Assembly (NCBI GenBank): GCA_036509255.1
Contig: DATCFY010000024.1
Location: forward strand, 1-22,194
From: RYN-230 sp036509255
Lineage (GTDB): Bacteria; Actinomycetota; Actinomycetes; Streptosporangiales; Streptosporangiaceae
Reading direction: 5' to 3'
Length of the DNA: 22,194 nt
Shown: piece by piece, positions 14,954 to 22,194 of the stretch
Layout: each line of letters starts with the position of its first letter
Position numbering within the stretch: position 1 is the first letter of the stretch
Notes under the pieces: generated by a model
The model's input: the letters and a program-made list of their open reading frames with translations, nothing else
What the model was told of the DNA's origin: nothing
The model's database searches: none
Made by a program: the position numbers and the translations under genes

Positions 14954-15967
14954 CTATCGGCGGACCGCGGGCATGCCGATCTGCCACAAATCGGGGTCCG
15001 CCCAGGCGCCAGTGATGACCGTGTCCGGATCCTGTCCGCGCAGGCGGGCGAACCGTTCCGCCAGGAGCTGCACGTGGACGGTCATCGGAAGCTGCGCGAG
15101 CAGCGGGGAGAGACCGCTGTCCGCCAGGCTGAGCAGGCTGACAGGGATGCCCTCACGCGCTGCGGCCTCGCCCACCGCCGCGGTCAGCCCGTCCGGGTCC
15201 GCCTCCGGCTGGAGCAGCAGCACGCCGTCGGCCGCGGTGAAGGGCACCGCGTTGCCGTGCAGGAAACGTTCCGCATCGAACCCCTCGGCGAGCATCCGGG
15301 CCCCTTCCCGGATCTTCAGCGCGGCCTCCCGAGCGGTCACGCCCCACGGGCCGCAGCCGACGATGCCGAGGCTGCGTGCTGGCACGGGCACGTCCTCGGT
15401 CCCGGCCGCCGCATAGGCCACCCGGATTGCCGCTGCGGCCTGCAGCACGTCACCCGCGGAGCCGTCCACCTGTGCTCCGGCCCCGGACCCATCGCCCGCG
15501 CGGGCCACCAGGTGAGCCAGCCGCGCCAGCACCGCCAGCGCCGCCGTGTAGCTCACCGTGTAGGTCTCGGATTCCTCCGGCGCCACCGTGGTAATGGCCT
15601 CCGGCCAGCCCGGGCCGGTCCCCGTGATCGAGACCACCGGTACGCCACTGGCCAGTGCCTCCGCCCGGGCCCGGGCGGCGTAGCCGGTCTGCCCGGTGTG
15701 CGTGATCACCACCAGGGCGTCGCCTTGCCGCGGGCCGGTGCTCCACCGCACCCAGGTGGCGGCGGGGAACCATCGCGAGTCCACGCCCGCCCGCTCCAGC
15801 ATCAGCACGCCGAGCTCCGCGGCGTGCTGGCTGGTACCGGTGCCAACCAGGATCACTCGGCGGGCTTCGGCCAGGATCGCGGCCGGAGCGGCCAGGTCGA
15901 GCCCGGCGATCCGGTCCAGCGCGTCGGCCTGGGCCCTGATCATGCGGTGTAGCGCGGTCTGCGTCAT
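14954..15967 (-). CDS. Tandem SIS-domain protein (GlmS isomerase-like / sugar-phosphate binding)
   Basis: The 337-residue product has two sugar-isomerase (SIS) domains, as in the isomerase half of glucosamine-6-phosphate synthase or in AgaS/FrlB-like deglycases, but no N-terminal glutaminase domain. SIS-1 shows VILVGTGTSQHAAELG (38-53) and the phosphosugar-binding loop VITHTGQTGYA; SIS-2 begins with LGIVGCGPWG and continues with AREAALKIREGA and FLHGNAVPF. The expected activity is aldose-ketose isomerisation or deamination/deglycation of an amino-sugar phosphate; the substrate cannot be told. The start ATG at 15967 has a GAGAGGGA ribosome binding site. The gene is upstream of the seven-repeat gene (142 bases between) and divergent from the 16225 unit. 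Confidence 0.85.
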   Translation of the reverse strand: MTQTALHRMIRAQADALDRIAGLDLAAPAAILAEARRVILVGTGTSQHAAELGVLMLERAGVDSRWFPAATWVRWSTGPRQGDALVVITHTGQTGYAARARAEALASGVPVVSITGTGPGWPEAITTVAPEESETYTVSYTAALAVLARLAHLVARAGDGSGAGAQVDGSAGDVLQAAAAIRVAYAAAGTEDVPVPARSLGIVGCGPWGVTAREAALKIREGARMLAEGFDAERFLHGNAVPFTAADGVLLLQPEADPDGLTAAVGEAAAREGIPVSLLSLADSGLSPLLAQLPMTVHVQLLAERFARLRGQDPDTVITGAWADPDLWQIGMPAVRR

Positions 15968-16058
15968 CGCTTCCCTCTCGTGCCTGCTCAGCAGCGTACC
16001 GAGGGCCGCTGTAGGCCGCGGAACGTGCCGCCGCCCGAAGGGCTGCCGAATGAGCTGG

Positions 16059-16087
16059 TTGGCAGGCCCTGGAATGGCCTGGATAGT
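16059..16087 (+). promoter_or_regulatory. Candidate sigma-A-like promoter for the 16225-17303 gene pair
   Basis: TTGGCA (16059-16064) and GATAGT (16082-16087) are separated by exactly 17 bases; each differs from consensus (TTGACA, TATAAT/TATAGT) by one or two bases. Transcription would start near 16094 and give a leader of about 130 bases before the GTG at 16225. This is the best promoter-like match I found in the window. The rest of the 257-base divergent gap (15968-16224) shows nothing else clear. Confidence 0.5.
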
Positions 16088-16224
16088 ACAGTGACGTCGC
16101 GCCCCCGCAGCCCCGTGAGTAACAGCACGCCCGCGATGACCGCAAGGCGCTCCGGCGCGGCGCGACGCGAACTGGTAATGCCGGTCGCCCGGAGCGGCGG
16201 AACGGCCCGTGGAGGTGTCCCCCA

Positions 16225-16455
16225 GTGGAACTGGATCCTGCCACCTACACCTGCCCCGACGACCATTCGGACCTCACCGCGCTCGTCCTCCAGTCGCTGG
16301 GCGGCGCGGGGCTGGAGGTGGCCCGGGCCTGGCTGCTGCCGCGGTTCCGGTCCCGCCCGCGGCCCCAGCCATTCGAGGTCATCGTGACCTGCCCGGGGCC
16401 GGCCGGTCACCCGGCACCGCACCAGCTCACCTGCTCCGGGACCTACCGCTCATGA
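16225..16455 (+). CDS. Small Cys/His-rich protein, first gene of a coupled pair
   Basis: A 76-residue product that I do not recognise. The start is a GTG at 16225 with a near-perfect GGAGGT ribosome binding site at 16211-16216 (8-base spacing), good evidence that it is a real gene. Visible features: an N-terminal TCPDDH motif (Cys10, His14), a helix with SDLTALVLQSLGGAGLEVARAWLL in two halves (residues 15-38), a basic Arg/Pro hinge (40-47), a hydrophobic strand FEVIV, then TCPGPAGHPAPHQLTC (Cys56, His62, His66, Cys70). The four Cys/His groups could form one zinc site, C-x3-H plus C-x5-H or C-x13-C. There is no signal peptide or membrane segment, so it should be cytoplasmic. Its stop overlaps the next start (ATGA at 16452), implying coupled synthesis with the three-TM protein. 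Confidence 0.72.
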   Translation: MELDPATYTCPDDHSDLTALVLQSLGGAGLEVARAWLLPRFRSRPRPQPFEVIVTCPGPAGHPAPHQLTCSGTYRS

Positions 16456-17303
16456 CCTCGGAGACCGCGGGCGAGCAGCCCGTGACTCGGCAGCCGACGC
16501 TTCAGGAACCCGTGCGCCCGGTTTCCGGCGAGGACCGGGTCTGGGTTGACCTGGCCGGCGAGCTGACCCCGGCCAAATCGCTCGAACGGGTGGACACGGC
16601 GACCGCCCGGGTGGTCAGCACCGTGACCGTTATCGGCACGCTGCTCGGCGGGTTCGGGGTGTTCGGCGCGACCCAGCCGTCGGTGAGCGGGACCGCCCGG
16701 TGGATCACGATCGCGGCTGTGGCCTGCGCGGCGCTCGCCGTGGCCTGCGCGCTCGCGGCCCAGATCCTGACCATCACCCGGCACCTCAACCCGGAGAATC
16801 TGGCCGCGGTCCGGGCCTGGTACAAGCGGCGCATCGACACGCGCGGCTATCCCACCCGCGCCGCCACCGTCCTGCTGCTGATTGGCGCGGTGCTAGCCGG
16901 GGCGGCGGCGATCGTGGCGCTGGCCACCGCCGAGCCGAGCCAGCCGACGATCGCGGTGACCCGCGCGCTCGACCATGCCGCGGTCACCGCCCTCGGCCCG
17001 AGCGCCCAGGGCACGGGTGCCCCGCCCACGACCACCATCACCGCGGAGGTCACCTTCCGCGGGCTGACCAGTGGGCAGAGCGCCACCGTGGTGGTCAGCT
17101 CGGCCACCTCCGGGCAGGTGCTGGCCAGCGCCGCAATCACGCCGGCCACGGACGGCACGGCCACCCGGACCCTGACGGTCAGCGGCCTGCCCCCCGCCGA
17201 GCCGGTCATCGTGGTTGCCCGGGGTGGTTCCCAGCAGTGCCGCGCCTCCCTCGGCGCCGGCTCCGCCCGTCCCGTGGTCGCCTGCGGCCCCGCCAGCCCC
17301 TAA
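16452..17303 (+). CDS. Three-TM protein with extracytoplasmic C-terminal domain, second gene of the pair
   Basis: The start ATG at 16452 overlaps the previous stop; a longer frame upstream (to 16209) would run over the small gene in another frame and is rejected. The 283-residue product has a polar N-terminus of about 50 residues with a strand/helix pattern (EDRVWVDLAGELTPAKSLER), then three membrane helices (about 53-74, 84-108 and 137-159) with a conserved-looking basic cytoplasmic segment NPENLAAVRAWYKRRIDTRG between helices two and three. A Thr/Val-rich outer domain (about 160-283) follows; it looks like a beta-sandwich and ends with two Cys that could form a disulfide. If the N-terminus is inside, the C-terminal domain is outside. 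I recognise no family. With its small cytoplasmic partner it could form a membrane signalling or regulatory unit. Confidence 0.78.
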   Translation: MTSETAGEQPVTRQPTLQEPVRPVSGEDRVWVDLAGELTPAKSLERVDTATARVVSTVTVIGTLLGGFGVFGATQPSVSGTARWITIAAVACAALAVACALAAQILTITRHLNPENLAAVRAWYKRRIDTRGYPTRAATVLLLIGAVLAGAAAIVALATAEPSQPTIAVTRALDHAAVTALGPSAQGTGAPPTTTITAEVTFRGLTSGQSATVVVSSATSGQVLASAAITPATDGTATRTLTVSGLPPAEPVIVVARGGSQQCRASLGAGSARPVVACGPASP

Positions 17304-17343
17304 GGCCCCCGCGGCCAGCGCCGCGTTTACCGCCCTGCTGCTG

Positions 17344-18843
17344 TCAGCCGAGGGTAAAGGGGTCGCGGGTGCCGCCGGTGAGCTCGACCCAGATGGCCTT
17401 CGTCTGGGTGTACTCGTGGACTGCCTCGATGCCGTTCTCCCGGCCGAGTCCGCTGGCCCCGAATCCCCCGAACGGGACGTCCGGGCCGACCACCCGGTAG
17501 GCGTTGATCCAGACGGTGCCGGTCCGCATCGCGTGCGCCACCCGGTGACCCCGGTGGATGTCCTTGGTCCACACCGCGCCGGCCAGCCCGTAGCGGGTGT
17601 CGTTGGCCAGGCTGATGGCCTCCTCCTCGGTGTCGAACGGGATGACCGCCAGCACCGGGCCGAACACCTCCTCGCAGGCCACCGTCATGCTGGGCTTGAC
17701 GTTGGTGAGCACGGTGGGCTGGACGAAGTAGCCGCCTGCCGGCCCGGCGGGCTGTCCGCCGGTGGCCACGGCCGCGCCCTCGCTGGCCGCCGAGGCGAAG
17801 AACGAGAGCACCTTCTGGTACTGCGGCTCGGTGGCCAGTGGCCCCATCTCGGTCTCGGCCTCTCGCGGGTCACCCAGCTTGATCGCCTCCGCCCGCGCGA
17901 CGATCTTGTCCACGAGCGCGTCATGCACGCTGCGGTGCACCAGCAGCCGCGACCCGGCCATGCAGGTCTGCCCGGTCGCCGCGAAGACCCCAGCCACCAC
18001 GCCGTTACTGGCGGCGTCGAGGTCGGCGTCGGGGAACACGAGGTGCGCGGACTTGCCGCCGAGCTCGAGCAGTACCCCGGTGATGTTGCTGGCCGCGGCC
18101 TTGGCGACCTCGGCACCGACCCGGGTGGACCCAGTGAACGCGATCTTGTCCACGCCGGGGTGCGCGGCCAGCGCCTTACCCACCTCCGGGCCGAACCCGC
18201 TGACCACGTTGAACACGCCGGGCGGGAAGCCGGCCTCCTCGACCAGCCCGGCCAGCGCGATCGCCGACGCGGGCGAGTAGTCGCTGGGCTTGGCCACCAT
18301 CGTGCAGCCGGCGGCCAGGGCGGGCGCCAGCTTCCAGCAGAGCAGCAGGAGCGGTGAGTTCCACGGAACGATCGCCGCCACCACGCCGGCTGGCTCCCGC
18401 CGGGTGTAGACGAGGAAGTTCGGCTTATCCGCGGGGATGGTCGTGCCCTCGAGCTTGTCGGCCAGCCCGCTGAAGTAATAGAACCAGTCCGGGATGCTGC
18501 CCAGCTGCCCGCGCATCTCACGGAGCAGCTTGCCGGTGTCACGCGTCTCGAACTCGGCCAGCCGGTCGGCATCCCGCGCGATGAGCTCGGCCAGCCTCCG
18601 CATGAGCCGGGCGCGGCCGAACCCGGTCAGCTGCCCCCACGGCCCGGCCAGCGCCCGGCGAGCGGCCGCCACGGCCAGGTTCACGTCGGCCTCGCCGCCG
18701 TCGGCGGCGGTGGCCCACGGGGCGCCCGAGAACGGGTCAACGCTGTCGTAGCTGCGCCCGGACACTGGTTCGGTCAGCTGGCCGTCGATGACCAGGGAGA
18801 AATGCGGCAGTTGCGCCGTTGGGGATGCCTGGGTCGTGGTCAT
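17344..18843 (-). CDS. NAD(P)-dependent aldehyde dehydrogenase
   Basis: A 499-residue enzyme that oxidises an aldehyde to the acid with NAD(P)+ in the cytoplasm. The active site is complete: Asn162 (VPWNSPL), Lys185 (KPSD), Glu260 (LELGGKSA) and nucleophilic Cys294 (GQTCMAGSRL), followed by the EEVFGPVLAV and PFGGFGASGLGREN signatures. It resembles the betaine/aromatic/4-hydroxymuconic semialdehyde type of the superfamily; the exact aldehyde is not predictable. Acidic Asp188 replaces the more common Glu after KPS. The start ATG at 18843 is fixed by an AGGAGG site at 18856-18851 and by overlap with the CoA-transferase stop (ATGA); an open extension upstream to 19386 is a shadow of that gene. 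It is the last gene of the four-gene operon, ending 41 bases from a convergent neighbour. Confidence 0.95.
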   Translation of the reverse strand: MTTTQASPTAQLPHFSLVIDGQLTEPVSGRSYDSVDPFSGAPWATAADGGEADVNLAVAAARRALAGPWGQLTGFGRARLMRRLAELIARDADRLAEFETRDTGKLLREMRGQLGSIPDWFYYFSGLADKLEGTTIPADKPNFLVYTRREPAGVVAAIVPWNSPLLLLCWKLAPALAAGCTMVAKPSDYSPASAIALAGLVEEAGFPPGVFNVVSGFGPEVGKALAAHPGVDKIAFTGSTRVGAEVAKAAASNITGVLLELGGKSAHLVFPDADLDAASNGVVAGVFAATGQTCMAGSRLLVHRSVHDALVDKIVARAEAIKLGDPREAETEMGPLATEPQYQKVLSFFASAASEGAAVATGGQPAGPAGGYFVQPTVLTNVKPSMTVACEEVFGPVLAVIPFDTEEEAISLANDTRYGLAGAVWTKDIHRGHRVAHAMRTGTVWINAYRVVGPDVPFGGFGASGLGRENGIEAVHEYTQTKAIWVELTGGTRDPFTLG

Positions 18844-20129
18844 GGTGATGCCTCCTGCCGTGGGCGTCCGAATTCCGCGCGGACGGCTGTCGTGTGCTGC
18901 CCGAGCGCCGGGACCGCGCCCATCGCGGCGGTCCGGCCGGGCGCTGTCACCGGCGGCAGCAGCGCGCGGACCGGCCCGTTCGGGGAGTCCACGTCCCGCC
19001 ACCGGTCCCGGGCCGCCAGCTGCGGGTGGGCGGCGAACTCTCGGGGATCGCGCATCCGGGCGTTGGCGATGCCCGCGGCTTCCAGCGCGGCCTCGAGCTG
19101 GTCCACTCCGATCCCGGCGAACACCCCGGTGAGGATCGCGGTCAGCTCGTCGTGGTGGGCGACCCGGGCCGGGTTGGTGGCGAACCGCTCGTCGGTGACC
19201 AGGTCCGGGCGGCCCAGGATCCGCTCGCAGAGCACCGCCCACTCCCGCTCGTTCTGGATCCCCAGGAACACCTGGCCGCCCAGGGCCGGGTAGGGCCCGT
19301 ACGGGGAGATCGAGGCGTGCCGGGCCCCGGTGCGCGGCGAGGGCCGGCCGCCGTAGACGCTGTAGTAGTAGGGCTGGCTCATCCATTCACCCAGCGCGTC
19401 GAGCATGGCCACCTCGAAGCAGCCGCCACGGCCAGTCCGCTCCCGCTCGTACAAGGCGGTCAGCACGCCCGAGTAGGCGTACATCCCGGCCGCGATGTCG
19501 GCCACGGAGATCCCGGCCTTGGCCGGCTCCGCCGGGGTCCCGGTGACCGACAGCAGGCCGGCCTCGCACTGCACCAGCAGGTCGTAGGCCTTCTTGCCGG
19601 CGTACGGGCCGTCCGGGCCGTAACCGGAGATCGAGCAGCTGATCAGCCGCGGATGGCGGGCCGCGAGCTGCTCCGCGCCCAGGCCGAGCCGCCCGGCCGC
19701 GCCGGGCGCGAGGTTCTGCACGAACACGTCCGCGCGGGCCAGCATGGCGTCCAGCACGGCCCGGTCGGCGGGCTGCTTCACGTCGAGCTCGACGCTTTCC
19801 TTGCCCCGGTTCAGCCAGACGAAATAGCTCGACTGGCCGTGCACCGACTGGTCGTAGCCACGGGCAAAATCGCCCGCGCCGGCCCGCTCGACCTTGATCA
19901 CCCGCGCGCCGAGGTCGGCGAGCTGGCGGGTGGCGAACGGGGCTGCCACCGCCTGCTCCAGCGCGACGACGAGCAGTCCGGCCAGCGGAAGGGCCGGAGT
20001 ATCGGCCGGGGAGGCGGGGCGCGCCGCAGGCGTGTCCCGCCTCCCCGGCGATGGGCGGGGGCCGGGGCGTCCGGGGGCAGTCCGGGAAAGCGGGGCGGGG
20101 GGTCGCCCCCCCGGGCTAACACTGCTCAC
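18840..20129 (-). CDS. Class III CoA-transferase (CaiB/BaiF family)
   Basis: Moves CoA between acyl-CoA donors and a free carboxylic acid, the usual activation step before acyl-CoA oxidation. The 429-residue protein has the family opening LPLAGLLVVALEQAVAAPFA, then DLGARVIKVE, GYGPDGPYAGKKAYDLLVQ with catalytic Asp183, and a C-terminal half with the usual GP-rich segments. About 45 Pro/Arg/Gly-rich residues precede the fold, an odd low-complexity leader. I kept the start at GTG 20129 because it overlaps the dehydrogenase stop (GTGA) and no later start codon precedes the core. No ribosome binding site is visible; instead the start lies in the loop of a predicted hairpin (20101-20138), so translation probably depends on ribosomes finishing the upstream gene. 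Confidence 0.93.
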   Translation of the reverse strand: MSSVSPGGRPPAPLSRTAPGRPGPRPSPGRRDTPAARPASPADTPALPLAGLLVVALEQAVAAPFATRQLADLGARVIKVERAGAGDFARGYDQSVHGQSSYFVWLNRGKESVELDVKQPADRAVLDAMLARADVFVQNLAPGAAGRLGLGAEQLAARHPRLISCSISGYGPDGPYAGKKAYDLLVQCEAGLLSVTGTPAEPAKAGISVADIAAGMYAYSGVLTALYERERTGRGGCFEVAMLDALGEWMSQPYYYSVYGGRPSPRTGARHASISPYGPYPALGGQVFLGIQNEREWAVLCERILGRPDLVTDERFATNPARVAHHDELTAILTGVFAGIGVDQLEAALEAAGIANARMRDPREFAAHPQLAARDRWRDVDSPNGPVRALLPPVTAPGRTAAMGAVPALGQHTTAVRAEFGRPRQEASP

Positions 20130-20138
20130 GGGGCGACC
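20101..20138 (-). promoter_or_regulatory. RNA hairpin enclosing the CoA-transferase start codon
   Basis: In the minus-strand transcript GGTCGCCCC (20138-20130) is complementary over all nine bases to GGGGCGACC (20109-20101). The 20-base loop starts with the GTG start codon of the CoA-transferase, and the upstream arm covers the last codons of the dehydrogenase gene. A ribosome terminating at the dehydrogenase stop would melt the stem, so this could enforce strict translational coupling between the two genes. Confidence 0.6.
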
Positions 20139-21283
20139 GAGTTCCGCTTGATGAGCTGGCGGGCGATGACGTTGCGCTGGATCTCGTTGGTGCCCTCGCC
20201 GACGATCATCAGGGGGGCGTCGCGGAAATAACGCTCCACGTCGAACTCGGTGGAGTAGCCGTACCCGCCGTGAATGCGGACCGCGTTGAGGGCGATCTCC
20301 ATGGCGGTCTCCGAGGCGAACAGCTTGGCCATGCCCGCCTCCATGTCCGCCCGCCCGCCGGAATCGAAGCAGCGCGCCGCGTACAGCACCAGCTGGCGGG
20401 CGGCGGTCAGCTTGGTAGCCATGTCGGCCAGGTAGTTGCCGACCGACTGGTGCTGCCAGATGGGCTTCCCGAACGCCTCGCGTTCCTGCGCGTACTTCAG
20501 CGCGTCTTCCAGGGCGGCCCGGCCGACCCCCACGGCCCGGGAGGCGACCTGGATACGGCCGATCTCCAGGCCGCGCATCATCTGCCCGAACCCCTCGCCT
20601 TCCCGGCCGCCGAGCAGCGCGCCGGCCGGCACCCGGAAGTCATCGAACGACAGCTCGCAGCTCTCCACCCCCTTGTACCCCAGCTTGGGCAGGTCCCGCG
20701 AGATCGTGAACCCGGGGCCGTGCTCGGCCAGCAGGATGCTGATCCCGGAGTGCGGGGGCTCGGCCGCCGGGTCGGTCTTGCAGAGCAGCGCGGTCAACGC
20801 GGAACGCCGGGCGTTCGTAATCCAGGTCTTGGAACCGTTGATGAGATAAAAATCGCCGTCGCGGCGCGCGGTCGTCCGCATGGCCTGCAGATCGGAGCCG
20901 CCGCCGGGTTCGGTGAGCGCCATCGTGGCCCGGATCTCGCCGGTCGCCATCCGGGGCAGGTACCGCTCTTTCTGCGCGTCGGTCCCGTGGTCCAGGAGCA
21001 GCTTGGCCACCACCGTGTGCCCGCCCATGGCGCCGGCCAGGCTCATCCAGCCGCGGGCCAGCTCCTCGGTGACCAGCGCATAGCAGGGCGTGCTGACCCG
21101 CGCGGCGCCCCACGGCTCGGGGATGGCCAGCCCGTAGATACCCAGCTGCTTCATCTGCTCGATGAGCTTCTCCGGGTAGGTGTCCGCGTGCTCCAGCCCC
21201 GAGGCCACCGGCCTGACGTCACGGTCCACGAAGTCGCGGACCAGGCCGACGATCGCGCGCTCCTCCTCGCTCAGCTCATCCAT
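20126..21283 (-). CDS. Acyl-CoA dehydrogenase, FAD-dependent
   Basis: Introduces an alpha,beta double bond into an acyl-CoA using FAD, passing electrons to ETF; cytoplasmic. The 385-residue length is normal. It shows the two classic signatures ALTEPGGGSDLQAM and the later Gln/Gly-rich QREAFGKPIWQHQSV, the flavin-contact WITNA, GGYGYSTEF, and the C-terminal catalytic base Glu363 in VGEGTNEIQRNV, as in short-chain and branched-chain types. The ATG at 21283 has an AAGGGA site and lies 12 bases past the upstream PrpD-family stop. Downstream it overlaps the CoA-transferase. Context suggests that its substrate is the CoA ester made by the neighbouring transferase. Confidence 0.95.
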   Translation of the reverse strand: MDELSEEERAIVGLVRDFVDRDVRPVASGLEHADTYPEKLIEQMKQLGIYGLAIPEPWGAARVSTPCYALVTEELARGWMSLAGAMGGHTVVAKLLLDHGTDAQKERYLPRMATGEIRATMALTEPGGGSDLQAMRTTARRDGDFYLINGSKTWITNARRSALTALLCKTDPAAEPPHSGISILLAEHGPGFTISRDLPKLGYKGVESCELSFDDFRVPAGALLGGREGEGFGQMMRGLEIGRIQVASRAVGVGRAALEDALKYAQEREAFGKPIWQHQSVGNYLADMATKLTAARQLVLYAARCFDSGGRADMEAGMAKLFASETAMEIALNAVRIHGGYGYSTEFDVERYFRDAPLMIVGEGTNEIQRNVIARQLIKRNSVAP

Positions 21284-21295
21284 GGCCGTCCCTTA

Positions 21296-22194
21296 CTAGC
21301 AGAAGTCCCGGAGCAGGTCGGCGGCGCTCGGCCAGGTCCACGCCGGGGCGCCGGGTTCCTGGCCGCCCCCGGCCAGGTCCAGCCCGGCCAGGCAGTCGGT
21401 GATCTTCGCCTGGAGCTGGGCCGCGGTGGGGGGCCGGGCGGGTGACCCGGGCGGGAACTGCTGGCTGATCTGCGCGACGCCGCCGCTGGCCGTGTGCAGC
21501 TCGGCGACCAGCTCGCCGTCCAGCAGCCAGGTCCCGCCCGGCTCGCTCTTGACCTCGACCAGCTCGGTGAGGCGGCGGGCGGCGGGCCGGCGCACCGCGT
21601 CGTCGGTGAAGCTGGCGAAGCCCGGGTAGCCGTCCAGCAGGGCAGCCGCCGCGGCGTACTCCAGGCTGAACTTGCCCTGCAGGCCGGTGTCCGGCCGGTG
21701 GTGGATCAGCGGGGTCAGCGTGCCCTCCGGGGTGCGGAGCACGATCCGGCGCACCTCGGCCGGGTCCAGCGGCCCGGACTGGGCCAGCTCCCCCAGCGCG
21801 CTGATCGGGCGCTGCAGCGCGTAGCAGCACGGGTAGATCTTGATCGCCAGGCCGCCCGGGACCGCGGGCCCGGACAGGTCGGCCGCACCGGGATCGCCGC
21901 CGACGAGAGTCATCCACTCATCCAGCGCGGCCGGGTCGGCCTGCGCACCGGCCGCGGCCAGCGTGGCGGCCCGGATCCCGGCGTCCACGGCGAATCCCAC
22001 CTGGAGCGACTTGGCGTCGGTGCCGAACGCCCGCTGCACCCCGCCTGCGCCGGGCACCGCGAGGGCCAGGGCGGTGGCGATCCCCTCCGGGCCCAGGCCC
22101 AGCGCGACCGCCGCCCCGGTCGCGGCGGCCGGCGCGCCCGCGGTGCAGGTGGCGTGCCAGCCCGCGGAGTAGTGCGGCCAGCCCAGTGCGTTGC
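21296..22194 (-). CDS. MmgE/PrpD family protein, N-terminus beyond window
   Basis: The minus-strand frame is open to the right edge, so about 299 C-terminal residues are visible and the start is missing. The part nearest the edge, GWPHYSAGWHATCTAGA, and the following FGTDAKSLQVGFAVDAGI are hallmarks of the MmgE/PrpD family, which includes 2-methylcitrate dehydratase, cis-aconitate decarboxylase and other enzymes of unknown substrate. A GTG at 22057 gives an artificially short frame but is clearly internal. The stop TAG at 21298-21296 lies 12 bases before the acyl-CoA dehydrogenase start. PrpD-fold enzymes remove water or CO2 from tricarboxylic-type acids, so this one may supply or consume the acid activated by the CoA-transferase; that is inference. 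Confidence 0.9.
   Translation of the reverse strand, partial: NALGWPHYSAGWHATCTAGAPAAATGAAVALGLGPEGIATALALAVPGAGGVQRAFGTDAKSLQVGFAVDAGIRAATLAAAGAQADPAALDEWMTLVGGDPGAADLSGPAVPGGLAIKIYPCCYALQRPISALGELAQSGPLDPAEVRRIVLRTPEGTLTPLIHHRPDTGLQGKFSLEYAAAAALLDGYPGFASFTDDAVRRPAARRLTELVEVKSEPGGTWLLDGELVAELHTASGGVAQISQQFPPGSPARPPTAAQLQAKITDCLAGLDLAGGGQEPGAPAWTWPSAADLLRDFC

Noticed and set aside
14750..15952. 400-codon plus-strand frame opposite the SIS-domain gene
   Set aside because: No recognisable domain; the minus strand carries a complete tandem SIS protein with a good ribosome binding site.
17326..17358. TTTACC/GGTAAA inverted repeat at the convergent gene end
   Set aside because: Only six base pairs with a 21-base loop and overlapping the aldehyde dehydrogenase stop; too weak to call a terminator.
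18844..19386. N-terminal extension of the aldehyde dehydrogenase
   Set aside because: The ATG at 18843 is preceded by AGGAGG and starts a normal-length enzyme; the extension is an out-of-frame reading of the CoA-transferase gene.
18894..20231. 445-codon plus-strand frame opposite the CoA-transferase
   Set aside because: Low-complexity Arg/Gly/His-rich product with no motif; the opposite strand encodes an intact CaiB/BaiF protein with catalytic Asp.
20270..21445. 391-codon plus-strand frame opposite the acyl-CoA dehydrogenase
   Set aside because: Antisense shadow of a full-length enzyme with all signatures.
1..22194. CRISPR arrays, insertion sequences, integrase or att sites
   Set aside because: No regularly spaced repeats, transposase-like proteins or duplicated tRNA ends were seen; the tRNA-Met has no 3' duplicate that I could spot.

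Overview
The window is about 70% GC, with short or overlapping gene junctions (ATGA/GTGA stop-start overlaps), frequent GTG starts and a tRNA-Met / ribosomal protein L33 / HadA-HadB-like dehydratase / MurB block. These point to a high-GC Gram-positive actinomycete chromosome. I see no transposase, integrase, phage gene, plasmid origin or CRISPR array; this is chromosomal sequence mixing conserved housekeeping genes with lineage-specific ones.

Layout. 3-2215 (+): the end of an exported protein gene, a second exported Cys-rich protein and a short-form prepilin peptidase, probably one end of a Tad/type-IV-pilus-like export locus. 2233-5657 (-): tRNA-Met, rpmG (L33), two hot-dog-fold dehydratase subunits, MurB and a patatin-like phospholipase; from rpmG onward these are tightly packed and read in one direction. 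5821-6636 (+): a FabG-like short-chain dehydrogenase. 6681-8599 (-): a NarL-type response regulator and its membrane histidine kinase, divergent from a four-TM protein gene (8783-9427, +). 9676-10893 (-): an LtrA-family membrane protein. 11106-12542 (-): two SAM-dependent methyltransferases separated by an AT-rich, operator-like palindrome. 12625-14811 (-): a large single-TM protein with a zinc-ribbon-like N-terminus and seven extracellular Cys-paired repeats. 14954-15967 (-): a tandem SIS-domain sugar-phosphate protein. 16225-17303 (+): a translationally coupled pair of unrecognised genes, one small Cys/His-rich protein and one three-TM protein. 17344-22194 (-): a catabolic operon of MmgE/PrpD protein, acyl-CoA dehydrogenase, class III CoA-transferase and aldehyde dehydrogenase; the PrpD gene runs off the right edge.

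The clearest functional units are the ribosome/envelope block (L33, HadA/HadB-like pair, MurB), the two-component system, and the CoA-linked oxidation operon. In that operon an acid is probably activated by CoA transfer, dehydrogenated, and handled together with an aldehyde dehydrogenase and a PrpD-fold enzyme; the substrate cannot be read from sequence. The best candidates for undescribed biology are the 16225-17303 two-gene unit and the seven-repeat membrane protein. Several nucleic-acid structures also stand out: a perfect 15-bp-arm palindrome inside the kinase gene, a hairpin over the CoA-transferase start, the palindrome between the methyltransferases, and a 21-bp tandem repeat upstream of the LtrA gene.

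No gene-free stretch exceeds 300 bases. The larger gaps are 5368-5580, 5658-5820, 8600-8782, 9428-9675, 10894-11105, 14812-14953 and 15968-16224. Apart from the elements listed, I see nothing convincing in them. All functional names come from motif recognition by eye; no database search was run.
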